Origin: Pontibacter harenae
GTDB lineage: Bacteria; Bacteroidota; Bacteroidia; Cytophagales; Hymenobacteraceae
Length of the DNA stretch: 64,000 nt
Assembly: GCF_020907245.1 (NCBI RefSeq)
Contig: NZ_JAJJWH010000010.1
Location: 1 to 64,000, forward strand
Reading direction: 5' to 3'
Within the stretch, counting starts at the first letter, position 1. Every line of letters starts with the position of its first letter. The position numbers were made by a program, and so were the translations under genes. The notes below the pieces were generated by a model. That model was given only the letters and a program-made list of their open reading frames with translations. It did not search any database and was not told the DNA's origin. Shown here piece after piece: positions 19,119 through 29,822 of this stretch.

Positions 19119-19499
19119 TTACTGGCCAATGAGTTCGCGGTAAGCCTCTGCTGTAAGTAAGCCATCTATCTGGCTTGCATCATCTATAGACATTTTCACG
19201 ATCCAGCCATCACCGTAAGGGTCAGAGTTTACTAACTCAGGGCTTCCGTCCAGCAATTCGTTTACTTCTAGTACAGTGCCAGTTACAGGGCTGAAAAGGT
19301 CAGATACTGTCTTTACAGCTTCTACGGTACCGAATACATCGTTTTGGCTTACTTGCTTGTCTACTGTGTCAACGTCCACATACACAATATCGCCAAGCTC
19401 GCTCTGAGCAAAATCAGTGATGCCAACAAAGGCTACATCGCCTTCTACGCGTACCCACTCGTGGTCTTTGCTATACTTTAGGTTCTCAGGTAAGTTCAT
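19119..19499 (-). CDS. gcvH: Glycine cleavage system H protein
   Basis: The H protein is the lipoyl carrier of the glycine cleavage complex. It shuttles the aminomethyl group from the P protein (decarboxylase) to the T protein and is oxidised by the L protein. The 126-residue length is standard. The lipoylated lysine is K63 in the motif [13 protein letters not shown], preceded by the usual [10 protein letters not shown] terminus and [16 protein letters not shown]. The genes for the P, T and L proteins are not in this window; gcvH is instead placed between sprA and vanZ, as in many Bacteroidota. The gap to sprA is 61 bases. Confidence 0.97.
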   Translation of the reverse strand: MNLPENLKYSKDHEWVRVEGDVAFVGITDFAQSELGDIVYVDVDTVDKQVSQNDVFGTVEAVKTVSDLFSPVTGTVLEVNELLDGSPELVNSDPYGDGWIVKMSIDDASQIDGLLTAEAYRELIGQ

Positions 19500-19560
19500 T
19501 TGTTATGTCTGATTAAATTTCTCTGTTCAAAATTACAGTCCTTTTCGGCAAAGGCAAAAA

Positions 19561-22500
19561 TTATTGCAAACTAACTCTAAGCTGAATACCACCTTCTGAC
19601 ACACTATTGCGGAACGATGTGGATATTTTAGGGTCAGACACGGTGCGCAATACATAAAATTGAATGTTTACGCGCTGGCTCAATACATAATCTATGGTTG
19701 GGCGCATTTGCAGCTGCCGTGTACCGTTGGTAATCTGGTTTTGGCTGTATTCCTGCCCTTGCTCGTCTCTGGCAATGGCGTGTTGTACAGTTTGGTTGTC
19801 TCTTACCGAAAGGTCCAATCGCATGGTTAGCTCGTTTTCCAGTACCTGTCGCTTACCATTAATCTTGAATGGAATCCTGAAGTTAGAGGTGGCATAGCCG
19901 AAGCCCAACACATAATCTTTTACGTTTGTCTCTGTTACCTGTGCATTTGTCATATTAAGCGACAGGTTACGCTCCATCTTATATTCCAAACGGCCTGTGA
20001 AGTTCGTCTTGGTACGGAAGTTAATACCAAGCAACGGAGCCATGCGCTCGCTAACGGTCAGCTGGTTCACGATGTAGTATGGTGCTAACTGACCGAACTC
20101 GTTTAACTGGTCTGGGAAGCCTGCAGGTTGCTGCGTATAAGCCAGCGAGGTTGTAAAGCTGGTGATATTATAGCTGGCATTATAAGCATGCGTAATATTT
20201 ACCTGGCTAAACCAGTTCTGGAAGAACGGCAACTGCGACAGACCATTGTAAGAAATGTTCCAGTTAGGAATAGGCAGTCGCTTAAATGGATTGTCTTCAG
20301 ACTCTGCTTTATATCCATTCACATCTCTGCCCTGGTACGCGTAAAGGAACGATTTCATAAGGACCTCTTGTGAGTTTAGAGTATAGCCCGAGTCACCTGC
20401 TGCAGCATTTGCGGTTGTTAGCTGCTCCCGAATATTATACCTGTTACGTATAAAATTTTCGAAAGCACCAGAGGTACCGCTGCTGGTAGATTCGAAGAAA
20501 GTGCCCAGTGCCATAAAGGAGGTACTGAAAGAACCAGAGTTAAACGGGTTCTGACGCTGGTCAACATCACCAACATCACCAAAGTCGTCATACTCTTTAC
20601 GGTAAAATACTTCCTCTATCTCTGACTTGTTTCTTTTTAAATCTACCTGCAGGTTAAAGTTGCGGAAGGGTTCTAAGTTAGCACGGGCTGTAAATGTTTC
20701 TGTAAAAATAGAACTTAGCGGCGTGTTCAGATATTGGCTGCTGTCTGTGTACCAGCCGTTGGTATAAGCTCTGTTGTACAGGTCGTCCAGTTCGTACTGC
20801 TGGCCAAGTATAAACGGCAAACCTGGAGCCTCAAAGCCTTGATCGAAGCCAAACATGTATGTGCTCGGCAGGTAGCCAGGCAGTAAAGTGCCACGGTTCT
20901 GCGAGTAGGTATAATTAATAGAACGCGTCATCATCAGCAGCCTCGCCAGCCCTTTTACAAATTTCAGTTCAGGCTTTGGCTTTTGGTTTGTACTGTCGGC
21001 TACTGCTGGTGCTGGCGTTCGGGCAGGTGGAGTTGGTGAGTTTACAGATTTTAAGAACTTCATCTTGTTGTAAAGCTTCACCAGGTCCATCTTACCCGTC
21101 AGGTTGAACTCAGTATTATTTTCTACGGTGTTACCCAACCTGAAAGTAGTATCTTGGTTAAGAGCCGTAGAGCCAGCCGTCCAAATATAGGTAACAGCAT
21201 AGCGTGTCTCAGCACCTATCCAATCGGTTAGCGGAAACTTATCCAGTGGCAACTTATAGTTCAGGGCTATTACCTGATTGAAGTTCGTGTTTCGACCACC
21301 GTTTACCAGGTTATCCCAAATTACACGGTTCTTATACCTTAGTGAGTCTACCTCATTGTTGATTCTGTTATCAGGCTCATCTACTACCGATCTGTTTGTA
21401 GCCGTGTAGTCGAACGACAAGTTCTTGCTTAAATCCCACCTCATGTCGTAGATGCGGTTAAAGAAGAAGTACTTCTGGAACGTAGGATCTATGCCTCGTG
21501 TGGTAATAAGCCCTGTTGCAGGATCACGGCGCTGCAGGAAAGTCTCGTTGTAGCGTCTATCTAAATCGGCCCTTATCGCTATTCTGCTAGGCAGCGGCGT
21601 AAAGTTAAGATCCTTCAGCAGGCGCAGGTAAGGCGAGTTCATGCTTTCATTAGACGCAAACGGAGCATAGCTTTTAGGAGTCGGGTTATCATATGTATAT
21701 GTTACGGCACCTGTATAGCTCTTCGTAAAGTCTCTGTCTGTTTCTATGTTTGTGAATAAGCGCTCGGTATAGGAATAGGAGAAGGCCAGATTTTCGATAT
21801 CGTATGGTCTTACCTTTGCTTCAGGGTCTGTTCGCTCTTTCCTTACGTTCAGCAAGCTGATGCTTTTTCTTGTTTCGCGGGTGGTAACTTCTCTTTTATA
21901 CTCTCGCTTAGCGTCCTCATCCTCTCCAAAGCGTGTCAGCGACTGCTCTAGCGGCACATCTTTATCTAAGGGGTCAAACTGGGGTTCGCTGTTTACTATT
22001 CCATACTGCAACGAAAGCGGCACACGAACACCTAACTTCTCAGGCAGGAATTTATCAGCTACAATGTTAGCGCTTATGTCGGCTGCAGCTGTGTTCTCTC
22101 TAGCACGTTGCGCGATCTTTTGCTGTAGGCCACCGAAGCCAACGGTGGTATAAGCACCTGTTGCCGTTATGTTAGCAAAGTCGGCAAGTTTGGTATTTAG
22201 CCTTGCATTGGCAGCCCAACCTGTCTGGTTTCTGAAATCTGTTACACGCAGTTCGTTTACCCACATACAAATAGAATGCGGCTGCGAATCGTCGCTAGGG
22301 TTTCGCAAACCTATCATGACACTTTGGGTCTCACTAAAGTCTGGGTTACCTACCACGCGTATTCTTTTGCCGTTGCCTAACACCACTTCATAAGGGCGGT
22401 AGAGGTCTCTACCGACTGCTTTATTCCGCTCTACCTTGGCATTTACAAAATCTTCTAGGGCAATGTCTATTTCGTTTGCTGTTGGCCAGATAGCGTCTGG

Positions 22501-25500
22501 TGTACTGGCACCTTGCGGGGTAAGCTTTAACGGCACTACATATTCATAGTAGTTTTGCGTATAGTCTGTACCAATGCGAATAAATGCCTGTACATCGTCA
22601 TCTTTGGTGTTCAGGTCGCTGCTTTCGGCGTGGATGTACATTTTCAGGCGCTTGTAAATAAGCATATCCAGCGACAGGTTCTTATAAACTGCCTTCGAGA
22701 ATGAGTCTCTCAGGTCTTCGACACATAGCTGCAGCGATTGCTCATTTTGGCGACGGTTGTTGGTGGCTGCATAATCGCGCAGACGATCAATGCCTGGAGG
22801 AACTACATAAGGAATTTTATTTCCTTCGGCTACCTGTTGCCCGTTTTCTTCTATGTTTACTGTCGAAACGGTAAAGGCTTTAGCATCATTCGTACAAGTC
22901 AGGCAAGGGTTGCCGTCTGTGATAGGCTGTAGAAATGTACGCCACTGGTTTGCCACAAACTGGAACTGTACAAAGCGAAGCACCACAGGATCGGCAAACT
23001 GGGTCATGTACATACGCATGAAGCGGATAGATTTAAATCCGTTAATGTTACCGACGCTGTTTGTAGGCTGGCGTACTGGAATCCTGAACTGGTACCAGTT
23101 TACCTCATCGCCGTTTTTATTTTGAACTACACGATCCACAATGAAATTCTGCCCCACGTTTAGCTGGTCTGGGCGCAGGTTTATTTTATATTCGTAATAC
23201 TGCTCCAGATCACTGATTACGTTGTCTTTGTTAAGGTCTTCTTTATCTGGGTATGCATAGTTGGAGAAGCGGCTGTTCTCTGGCGAGTTGTTCTCCATGC
23301 CGTTAAAGTTCTTGTATCGGGCCAGTACGCCAGCATTTACCTGGTCATAGCGGCTATCGAGGTGGTGCAGGAAGTTGTCGGCAGACGGGTCATCCAGTAC
23401 AGATTGTGGTATGGCACCAGGAATCTGGTTTAAGAATGGTGTCTGGAAGTATTCACGCTCGGCTATATCACTTAGTCCATCCAAGCCAATGTCCTGGAAC
23501 TGCCGGGCTCCTGCCACTCCTGTAAAAGCATCAGTCAGAAATTGTTGTGTAGTTACCAGTCCCCATTCAGTTCTTGTTAGGTTTTGCTGATCGTTAGGAG
23601 AGGTAGGTAAGCCGTTTTCAAAAGAATAGCGGTTATCCTTTAAGATGTCTTCTGAAACGCTACCCAGATTCAGTACAAGCTCGCCGCCATCATTATTAAC
23701 GATAGGATTACCTTCTGCGTCTTTTCTGCCGTTCGGGCCTGTAATAAATGGATCCATTAGCCAGAACTCCACATACTCGATGTTGGCATTGTCAAAGTCT
23801 GTGTCGAAGCTGATCTCGCGGCTAATACCGCCCCAGTTTCTGCGTGGGTCGCCTAACAGCCTACCTTGTGCATCTAAGTTAGGATTATAGTTGTATTGCC
23901 CTCTTTCGCGTGGATAGTAAGCCAGGTCAAAGGTATACTCAAATGTAGTAGCTACCTCTGGGTCGCGTCCAGGGAAAACTTCGTTTCGGGAAACACCGCG
24001 CACATAATGGTTCTTAAGCTCTTCATCTGTAATGTTAGAAGGCTTCAGGTTATCGGCATTGCGGTAAAATATTTGATCTATGGTATACCAGGCAAGTTTG
24101 GCGCGGTTATATGAGTAAGCTAAACCAGCCCCAGGTACAAGCGGTGCAGGCGTAGCTGCCAGGCGCCAAGTAGAGTTATTAAAGCCCCCCAGGTTGTATG
24201 GTGTTTCTGCTCCTTCAAAATCATCTATGTAAGAGGTACCGTCTTCGTTGGCAGGAGACTTGGTTTTTGAAGGTGAAAGCTGCGCGAACTCACCACTAAA
24301 TGTTATGCTGGATGGGGCCTTGGTTTGGATGAACGGTATGGCATCCGTCATCTTCGTCAGGAACCGTGACTCTTTTGTAATGTTAACATCGAAGCCGTAG
24401 ATGGTGTTGTTGCTAGGCTCATCGCCGATGCTTACGCGGTTTATATAAGGGCGCTCGTTCAGGTGCAATACGGTAGCTCCCAAATTTACGTCATCGTTTA
24501 ACCTATAGTCGAAACGGGCACCAAGTAGTGAGCGAGGCTGAATGTTCATGAGCTCTGCTTTCTCGTAGGTAACACGCAGATCGTTGGCGGAGCTAATGTA
24601 GCTTGGGTTCAGAATTTTGATGCGTCCCAAATCGTAGAATACCTGATAGTCGGTGCCTTCTTCTAAGCGCGTACCTCCAGAATATACTGCTACAGAGCCT
24701 TCTGCAACTCTAAATCCAGGAAGTATAATTTCGTCTGTAGAACTGGCCTTAAATCTACCCTTAATATAGAATTTTGCCTTGATGGTATTTTGCTGTGCGT
24801 CGGTCTGTGTCTGCTCGTACAGTTCATCGAAAACATATCGCTCTACCAGTTCAGGGCTGCCTTCCAGCTTCTCACGTAAGTAATCGCTGAATGGCTCTAC
24901 CTGAGGGAAAAAGATACGGCCGCTTTCTGTATCAATGGTTATACCTGGTAAAAAGTCGAAGTTACCGTCGCTTGGCTTGTCGTTGTTCGTATTTACGTTG
25001 TCCAGGTTCAGTACTTCTACCAACGGAATATTCTGAATAGGGCTTGGTTCTTTAAGGCTTGTAATGTCTACACCCGTTTCATCGTCTTTATAGATGATCT
25101 GCAACTGGAAATTCTCACGGTTCACCTGCGAGGCATCAAGCGAATAGACGTTCTTCATCATCAAGTCCCAAGTCGGATACTCCAGCGACGGGTTTGTCGC
25201 CTTTAGCATCTTCATGTGGATAATCTGATCGTCCTGCAGGTTTTGGTAATTTTCCATCAGCTCACCAACCTGGTAAGTTTTGCCATTGTAGGTATACTCA
25301 AACGCCACACCCAGCACCTGATCGGGCAAAAGGGCAGAGTTTAAAGAAATATAGCCTAACTGCGGGTTAAATTTATACTCACGTGGGTCCAGCCTTCGTG
25401 CCCTTACGTGTTCATAGTCTATGCTTTTTTGCAGGCCTAACTGCTGCAGGTAATTATCTACAGTATTACTGTTTCGGGCCGATGGGTTATTTGATATTTG

Positions 25501-26748
25501 GCTATACAGTCTGTTGGCAGCATTGCTGGCTGGTGCTGTTCGTATCTGCTCAAACTGGCCACGGTAAGGGTCGGCCTCACCCAAGTCCATAAAAGCTACT
25601 ATGTTGCGCAGGTTTTCAGTAGCGCGGTTGTTGTTTGTTACATACAGCTCCAGTCGCCTGATAACGATTCCTGAATTTACGAGCGGCAGATTCTTGAGTG
25701 CATTGTTATAGCGGCCCCTGAAGAACTGCGAAAGGAAAAAGTGTCGGTCTCTGTCGTATTGATCTGCCCTGATTTCGAAAGGCTTGTTCTGGTCACCGTT
25801 CTGTATGATAACCTCATCGTTTCTGCCTCGCACATTAGAGGCAATGGTAGTTACGGCTAAGCGGCCAAACTGCAATTGTGTTTTAATACCGAACAGGTTC
25901 TGTGCTCCTGTAATCAGCGAGTTGTTTAGCGGCAGACTTACGTTACCAGCCTCAATCTTGCGGATGATTTCTTCTTCGTAACCAGTATAGTCCAACTTCA
26001 TGTTGTTCTCAAAGTCGAAGTTGGCGTTGTTATCCCAGTTAAAGTTAACTCGCATCTTTTCACCTATCTTACCTACCAGGTTCAGAGAGATGTTTTGCTC
26101 AAAGTCGAAGTCGCCAGTGCGCTGCTGGCGCAGAGGAATGGTAGGGTTTTGATTACGGTTGAAACGAGCTCCAAATTTAAGAGAGACGTTACCATTGGGC
26201 TGTATATCCACCACATTGCCGCCAAATATCCTGTCGAACATGGGGCTAATGTATATTTTAGGAACAAGGCGGCTATTGCCTGTAAGGCTTTCACCATCTA
26301 ATCCTTTCGACTTGCTTCGCCAATAGTTTCGAATGGACTCCCGCTGCTGCCATTCAGAGTACTCCTGCAAGGTCATGGAGGAGGGGAGGCGGTAGTTTAA
26401 ACCACCACCAATGGTTTCTGTGATGTTGTAGCCTTTTAAACTATCATCCAACTGCATTTCCATCTCAATGTTGCCAGGCGGTGGACCGAGCAACAGGGGA
26501 GATGAGCCTGTTCGGGAGCCGAAAGGATTACCCCGTCTGTCAGTTGGTGTAACATTTGGGCGGGTACTTGGCGTATACTTCTTTGTAGTGTCTGTCTTTA
26601 TGGTATCCTGTAACAGGAAATCTTTAAGAACAGTGTACCTGAACCGATTGCGCAGGCGTAATGCTTCCGCATCCGACCACCAGGTCAGCAAAGCTATAGC
26701 AGCAACCAGCCCAACAATCAGGTTGTTCTTTTTACTTTTCCAGATCAA
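19561..26748 (-). CDS. sprA: Type IX secretion translocon SprA
   Basis: SprA (Sov in Porphyromonas) is the giant outer-membrane barrel through which T9SS substrates cross the outer membrane, and it is needed for gliding in flavobacteria. The 2395-residue length is right for the family. An N-terminal hydrophobic leader (residues about 9-28) precedes a long periplasmic/barrel sequence rich in aromatic residues and NxxRxY-type strands. Recognisable family segments include SITFSGEFAQLSPSK and SYIDDFEGAETPYNLG. The neighbourhood ruvA-sprA-gcvH-vanZ is conserved in the phylum and supports the call. It begins 15 bases after the ruvA stop. It would work with PorV and PorU encoded at 1.6-6.6 kb; the motor genes (PorL/M or GldL/M) are not here. 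Confidence 0.97.
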   Translation of the reverse strand: MIWKSKKNNLIVGLVAAIALLTWWSDAEALRLRNRFRYTVLKDFLLQDTIKTDTTKKYTPSTRPNVTPTDRRGNPFGSRTGSSPLLLGPPPGNIEMEMQLDDSLKGYNITETIGGGLNYRLPSSMTLQEYSEWQQRESIRNYWRSKSKGLDGESLTGNSRLVPKIYISPMFDRIFGGNVVDIQPNGNVSLKFGARFNRNQNPTIPLRQQRTGDFDFEQNISLNLVGKIGEKMRVNFNWDNNANFDFENNMKLDYTGYEEEIIRKIEAGNVSLPLNNSLITGAQNLFGIKTQLQFGRLAVTTIASNVRGRNDEVIIQNGDQNKPFEIRADQYDRDRHFFLSQFFRGRYNNALKNLPLVNSGIVIRRLELYVTNNNRATENLRNIVAFMDLGEADPYRGQFEQIRTAPASNAANRLYSQISNNPSARNSNTVDNYLQQLGLQKSIDYEHVRARRLDPREYKFNPQLGYISLNSALLPDQVLGVAFEYTYNGKTYQVGELMENYQNLQDDQIIHMKMLKATNPSLEYPTWDLMMKNVYSLDASQVNRENFQLQIIYKDDETGVDITSLKEPSPIQNIPLVEVLNLDNVNTNNDKPSDGNFDFLPGITIDTESGRIFFPQVEPFSDYLREKLEGSPELVERYVFDELYEQTQTDAQQNTIKAKFYIKGRFKASSTDEIILPGFRVAEGSVAVYSGGTRLEEGTDYQVFYDLGRIKILNPSYISSANDLRVTYEKAELMNIQPRSLLGARFDYRLNDDVNLGATVLHLNERPYINRVSIGDEPSNNTIYGFDVNITKESRFLTKMTDAIPFIQTKAPSSITFSGEFAQLSPSKTKSPANEDGTSYIDDFEGAETPYNLGGFNNSTWRLAATPAPLVPGAGLAYSYNRAKLAWYTIDQIFYRNADNLKPSNITDEELKNHYVRGVSRNEVFPGRDPEVATTFEYTFDLAYYPRERGQYNYNPNLDAQGRLLGDPRRNWGGISREISFDTDFDNANIEYVEFWLMDPFITGPNGRKDAEGNPIVNNDGGELVLNLGSVSEDILKDNRYSFENGLPTSPNDQQNLTRTEWGLVTTQQFLTDAFTGVAGARQFQDIGLDGLSDIAEREYFQTPFLNQIPGAIPQSVLDDPSADNFLHHLDSRYDQVNAGVLARYKNFNGMENNSPENSRFSNYAYPDKEDLNKDNVISDLEQYYEYKINLRPDQLNVGQNFIVDRVVQNKNGDEVNWYQFRIPVRQPTNSVGNINGFKSIRFMRMYMTQFADPVVLRFVQFQFVANQWRTFLQPITDGNPCLTCTNDAKAFTVSTVNIEENGQQVAEGNKIPYVVPPGIDRLRDYAATNNRRQNEQSLQLCVEDLRDSFSKAVYKNLSLDMLIYKRLKMYIHAESSDLNTKDDDVQAFIRIGTDYTQNYYEYVVPLKLTPQGASTPDAIWPTANEIDIALEDFVNAKVERNKAVGRDLYRPYEVVLGNGKRIRVVGNPDFSETQSVMIGLRNPSDDSQPHSICMWVNELRVTDFRNQTGWAANARLNTKLADFANITATGAYTTVGFGGLQQKIAQRARENTAAADISANIVADKFLPEKLGVRVPLSLQYGIVNSEPQFDPLDKDVPLEQSLTRFGEDEDAKREYKREVTTRETRKSISLLNVRKERTDPEAKVRPYDIENLAFSYSYTERLFTNIETDRDFTKSYTGAVTYTYDNPTPKSYAPFASNESMNSPYLRLLKDLNFTPLPSRIAIRADLDRRYNETFLQRRDPATGLITTRGIDPTFQKYFFFNRIYDMRWDLSKNLSFDYTATNRSVVDEPDNRINNEVDSLRYKNRVIWDNLVNGGRNTNFNQVIALNYKLPLDKFPLTDWIGAETRYAVTYIWTAGSTALNQDTTFRLGNTVENNTEFNLTGKMDLVKLYNKMKFLKSVNSPTPPARTPAPAVADSTNQKPKPELKFVKGLARLLMMTRSINYTYSQNRGTLLPGYLPSTYMFGFDQGFEAPGLPFILGQQYELDDLYNRAYTNGWYTDSSQYLNTPLSSIFTETFTARANLEPFRNFNLQVDLKRNKSEIEEVFYRKEYDDFGDVGDVDQRQNPFNSGSFSTSFMALGTFFESTSSGTSGAFENFIRNRYNIREQLTTANAAAGDSGYTLNSQEVLMKSFLYAYQGRDVNGYKAESEDNPFKRLPIPNWNISYNGLSQLPFFQNWFSQVNITHAYNASYNITSFTTSLAYTQQPAGFPDQLNEFGQLAPYYIVNQLTVSERMAPLLGINFRTKTNFTGRLEYKMERNLSLNMTNAQVTETNVKDYVLGFGYATSNFRIPFKINGKRQVLENELTMRLDLSVRDNQTVQHAIARDEQGQEYSQNQITNGTRQLQMRPTIDYVLSQRVNIQFYVLRTVSDPKISTSFRNSVSEGGIQLRVSLQ

Positions 26749-26763
26749 AATCGGGTATAATTC

Positions 26764-27357
26764 TTAAGAAGATTTCAACGCAAACTTTATCAGTTCTTCC
26801 ACACTCATCTCTCTGCCTTCCCGCTTGATAATATTGTCGAGGGTCTTCTCGGCTACGTTCTTGGCAAAGCCTAATGTTACTAAAGCAGATAACGCTTCCG
26901 AACGTACTGTATTGTATGCGGTAGCAGGAACAACAACAGCATCTGTAGCCATAACTTCCTTCTTCATTTTATCTTTAAGTTCCAGTATAATGCGCTGAGC
27001 TGTTTTAGCTCCTATACCTTTTACATGCTGTATCGTGCGCACATCCTCCCGCACAATAGCCTGCTGTACTTCTTCTACCGACAAAGAAGACAGGATCATG
27101 AGCCCGGTATTGGGCCCAACACCTGAAATCGAGATTAAGTGCAAAAAAACATCTTTTTCTGCAGCAGTAGTAAAACCATACAAAGTATGGGCATCTTCTT
27201 TAATGTGCAGGTATGTGTGCAGCTTGCAACGCTCGCCCGATGGTAAAGAAGAATAGGTACTTAAAGATATTTTGATTTGGTAGCCTACGCCATTCACATC
27301 TATGATAACATAGGTTGGGTCCTTATGCGTCAGCTTGCCGTCTATGTAGGCTATCAT
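26764..27357 (-). CDS. ruvA: Holliday junction branch migration protein RuvA
   Basis: RuvA is the tetrameric DNA-binding subunit that targets the RuvB helicase motor to Holliday junctions. The 197-residue protein has all three domains. The N-terminal OB fold starts MIAYIDGKL, two helix-hairpin-helix motifs follow (ISGVGPNTGLMIL near residue 78 and VKGIGAKTAQRIILELKDK near residue 113), and the C-terminal domain III that contacts RuvB ends the chain. It starts 12 bases after the maeB stop and is followed by sprA after 15 bases, so the three appear co-transcribed. Confidence 0.97.
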   Translation of the reverse strand: MIAYIDGKLTHKDPTYVIIDVNGVGYQIKISLSTYSSLPSGERCKLHTYLHIKEDAHTLYGFTTAAEKDVFLHLISISGVGPNTGLMILSSLSVEEVQQAIVREDVRTIQHVKGIGAKTAQRIILELKDKMKKEVMATDAVVVPATAYNTVRSEALSALVTLGFAKNVAEKTLDNIIKREGREMSVEELIKFALKSS

Positions 27358-27369
27358 TTATAGTTATAT

Positions 27370-29643
27370 TTATATAATTCTGTTACTATGATTTTGGGCA
27401 TCCACTACCGCAATAGTTATAATATTAATGATTTCGCGGATAGAGCTACCCAACTGCAGAATGTGAACTGGCTTGCGCATACCCATCAGAATAGGGCCGA
27501 TCGCCTCTGCACCTCCAATTTCCTGCAGCACCTTATAGGCAATGTTGCCAGAGGTAAGCGCTGGAAAAATCAAGGTATTTGCTCCTTTGTCTGCCAACTC
27601 ACTAAACGGGTATACTTCGCGCAGCAAATCACGATTAAGTGCAGTATTTGCCTGCATTTCTCCGTCTATAAGCAGGTTCGGGTAACGTTCTTTGGCCTTA
27701 CGAACAGCCTCAGCAGCTTTTTCTGGCACTTCGCCTCTTACCGTACCAAAGTTAGAGTAGGAGAGAACTGCCACACGCGGCTCTGTGTCAAAGAAGCGAA
27801 CCGTACGTGCTGTCAGCCCTATAATGTCAACCAGTTCATCGGCTGTCGGGTTAACATTTACAGTGGTATCTGCAAAAAAGTATGGCTCTTTTTTGTTCAG
27901 GATAATGTACATACCTGCCACCTTGTTTATACCCTCTGCCACACCAATTACCTGTAGGGCAGGGCTGATGGTTTTAGCATACTCTCGTGTAAGACCAGAA
28001 ATTAAGGCATCAGCTTCTCCTGTTTCCAGCATCAAGCTACCAAAGTAGTTTCTGTCTTTTACCAGGCGGCGGCACTCTGCCAAGGTAAGGCCTTTGCGTT
28101 GGCGTTTTTTGTAGAGTATCTGGGCAAATGATTCCAGCTTTTCGTCCTCTTCAAAAGGGTTGATGATAAGCGTACCATCCAAATCCAGGTTATTTTCTTC
28201 TATGATGGCCTGAATGCGTTTGCGGTTTCCTAGCAAGATTGGATTGGCAATTCGCTGATCTTTTACGGTTTGAGCTGCCTTTAAAATTTTATAATTGTCA
28301 GCTTCTGTGAATACAACCGTTTTAGGATCTTTTTTGGCCTGGTTGGTAATACGCGTCATCAGCTTCTGGTCAATGCCAATGCGCTCCTGCAATTCACTTT
28401 CGTAGGCTTCCCAGTTCGTAATAGGCTGCTTGGCAACGCCACTCTCCATAGCTGCCCTAGCTACGGCTGGTGAAATCGTTGTAATCAGGCGTGGGTCTAG
28501 GGGCTTTGGTATCAGGTAGGTACGGCCAAATGTGATGGTGTTGTCACCGTAAGCCTTGTGAACGATATCAGGTATAGTTTCTTTGGCAAGTGCTGCCAGG
28601 GCATACACTGCCGCCAGCTTCATCTCTTCGTTTATCTCAGTAGCACGCACATCCAGGGCTCCTCTAAATATGTAAGGGAAACCTAGTACGTTGTTTACCT
28701 GGTTCGGATGGTCGGAGCGGCCTGTGGCCATAATCAAGTCTTCACGCGTAGCCATAGCTACATCGTAAGCAATTTCAGGGTCTGGGTTGGCCAGCGCGAA
28801 AATGATTGGATCAGCAGCCATGGTTTTCACCAACTCAGGTGCCAACACATTGCCTGCCGATAAGCCTATAAACACATCGGCACCTTCCATCGCTTCGGCC
28901 AGCGTATGGATGTTACGCGTCGTTACGAACTGGGACTGGTAAACGTCCAGGTCATCGCGCTCAGGCCGAATAATACCATTCTTGTCAAACATGACGATAT
29001 TATCTACGCGAGCACCTAGTGCAACATATAATTTAGTACAGGCTATAGCCGCTGCGCCTGCACCGTTCATCACAATTTTTATTTCTTCTATCTTCTTACC
29101 AGCTATTTCCAGTGCATTAAGTAACGCTGCAGAAGATATAATGGCAGTGCCATGCTGATCGTCGTGCATCACTGGAATGTTCATCTGCTGCTTTAAGGCG
29201 TTTTCAATCTTAAAGCTTTCTGGAGCTTTGATATCTTCAAGGTTTATACCTCCAAAAGTTGGCTCCAAAGACTTTACAATGCGAATAAACTCTTCAGGGT
29301 CAGTGCAGTCTACCTCAATGTCGAATACATCTATGCCCGCAAACTTCTTAAAGAGAACTCCTTTACCTTCCATAACAGGCTTCGATGCATCTGGCCCTAT
29401 ATTGCCTAAACCCAGCACAGCAGTTCCGTTTGATATAACACCTACCAAGTTGCCCTTGGCAGTGTACTTATAAGCGTTGTCTTTGTCTGCTGCAATTTCT
29501 TTACATGGTTCTGCTACTCCAGGAGAGTAAGCCAATGCCAGGTCGTGCTGGGTGCTTAGCATTTTAGTAGGTACTACCTCAATTTTACCAGGTTGGCCTA
29601 GTCTGTGGTAGTTTAATGCGTCTTCTTTGTTTACCTTAATCAT
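27370..29643 (-). CDS. maeB: NADP-dependent malic enzyme with phosphotransacetylase-like domain
   Basis: This protein catalyses the oxidative decarboxylation of malate to pyruvate and CO2, reducing NADP. The 757-residue length is that of MaeB hybrids. The N-terminal malic domain (residues about 15-150) includes LAYSPGVAEPCKEIA and VMHDDQHGTAIISSAALLNAL. An NAD(P)-binding domain (about 160-400) has the GAGAAAIAC motif. The C-terminal half (about 430-757) is related to phosphotransacetylase; in studied MaeB proteins it binds acetyl-CoA and regulates the enzyme rather than acting as a transacetylase. It is the first gene of the maeB-ruvA-sprA-gcvH-vanZ run. A good promoter candidate lies upstream at 29697-29729. 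Confidence 0.95.
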   Translation of the reverse strand: MIKVNKEDALNYHRLGQPGKIEVVPTKMLSTQHDLALAYSPGVAEPCKEIAADKDNAYKYTAKGNLVGVISNGTAVLGLGNIGPDASKPVMEGKGVLFKKFAGIDVFDIEVDCTDPEEFIRIVKSLEPTFGGINLEDIKAPESFKIENALKQQMNIPVMHDDQHGTAIISSAALLNALEIAGKKIEEIKIVMNGAGAAAIACTKLYVALGARVDNIVMFDKNGIIRPERDDLDVYQSQFVTTRNIHTLAEAMEGADVFIGLSAGNVLAPELVKTMAADPIIFALANPDPEIAYDVAMATREDLIMATGRSDHPNQVNNVLGFPYIFRGALDVRATEINEEMKLAAVYALAALAKETIPDIVHKAYGDNTITFGRTYLIPKPLDPRLITTISPAVARAAMESGVAKQPITNWEAYESELQERIGIDQKLMTRITNQAKKDPKTVVFTEADNYKILKAAQTVKDQRIANPILLGNRKRIQAIIEENNLDLDGTLIINPFEEDEKLESFAQILYKKRQRKGLTLAECRRLVKDRNYFGSLMLETGEADALISGLTREYAKTISPALQVIGVAEGINKVAGMYIILNKKEPYFFADTTVNVNPTADELVDIIGLTARTVRFFDTEPRVAVLSYSNFGTVRGEVPEKAAEAVRKAKERYPNLLIDGEMQANTALNRDLLREVYPFSELADKGANTLIFPALTSGNIAYKVLQEIGGAEAIGPILMGMRKPVHILQLGSSIREIINIITIAVVDAQNHSNRII

Positions 29644-29696
29644 AGTAGGTGTATTTGTTATTAGGCAGGTGCAACAATAGCTATTATTTAAGCTGC

Positions 29697-29729
29697 CAAA
29701 TGTAAAGCCTTTATAAGAATAGAAAGCAA
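29697..29729 (-). promoter_or_regulatory. Candidate Bacteroidota-type promoter of maeB
   Basis: Read on the minus strand, TACATTTG (29697-29704) matches the TAnnTTTG -7 box exactly. A TTG (29727-29729) lies 22 bases upstream as the -33 element, slightly longer than ideal. The position, about 54 bases before the maeB start, is sensible. Confidence 0.5.
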
Positions 29730-29822
29730 TTTCATAAGAAATTATGGCTAATCAAAGTACTGCAGCAAAGATACAATTTGTAATGTTTGGTTTCGAAAAA
29801 TACAATTTAAATTGGGAGTGGC

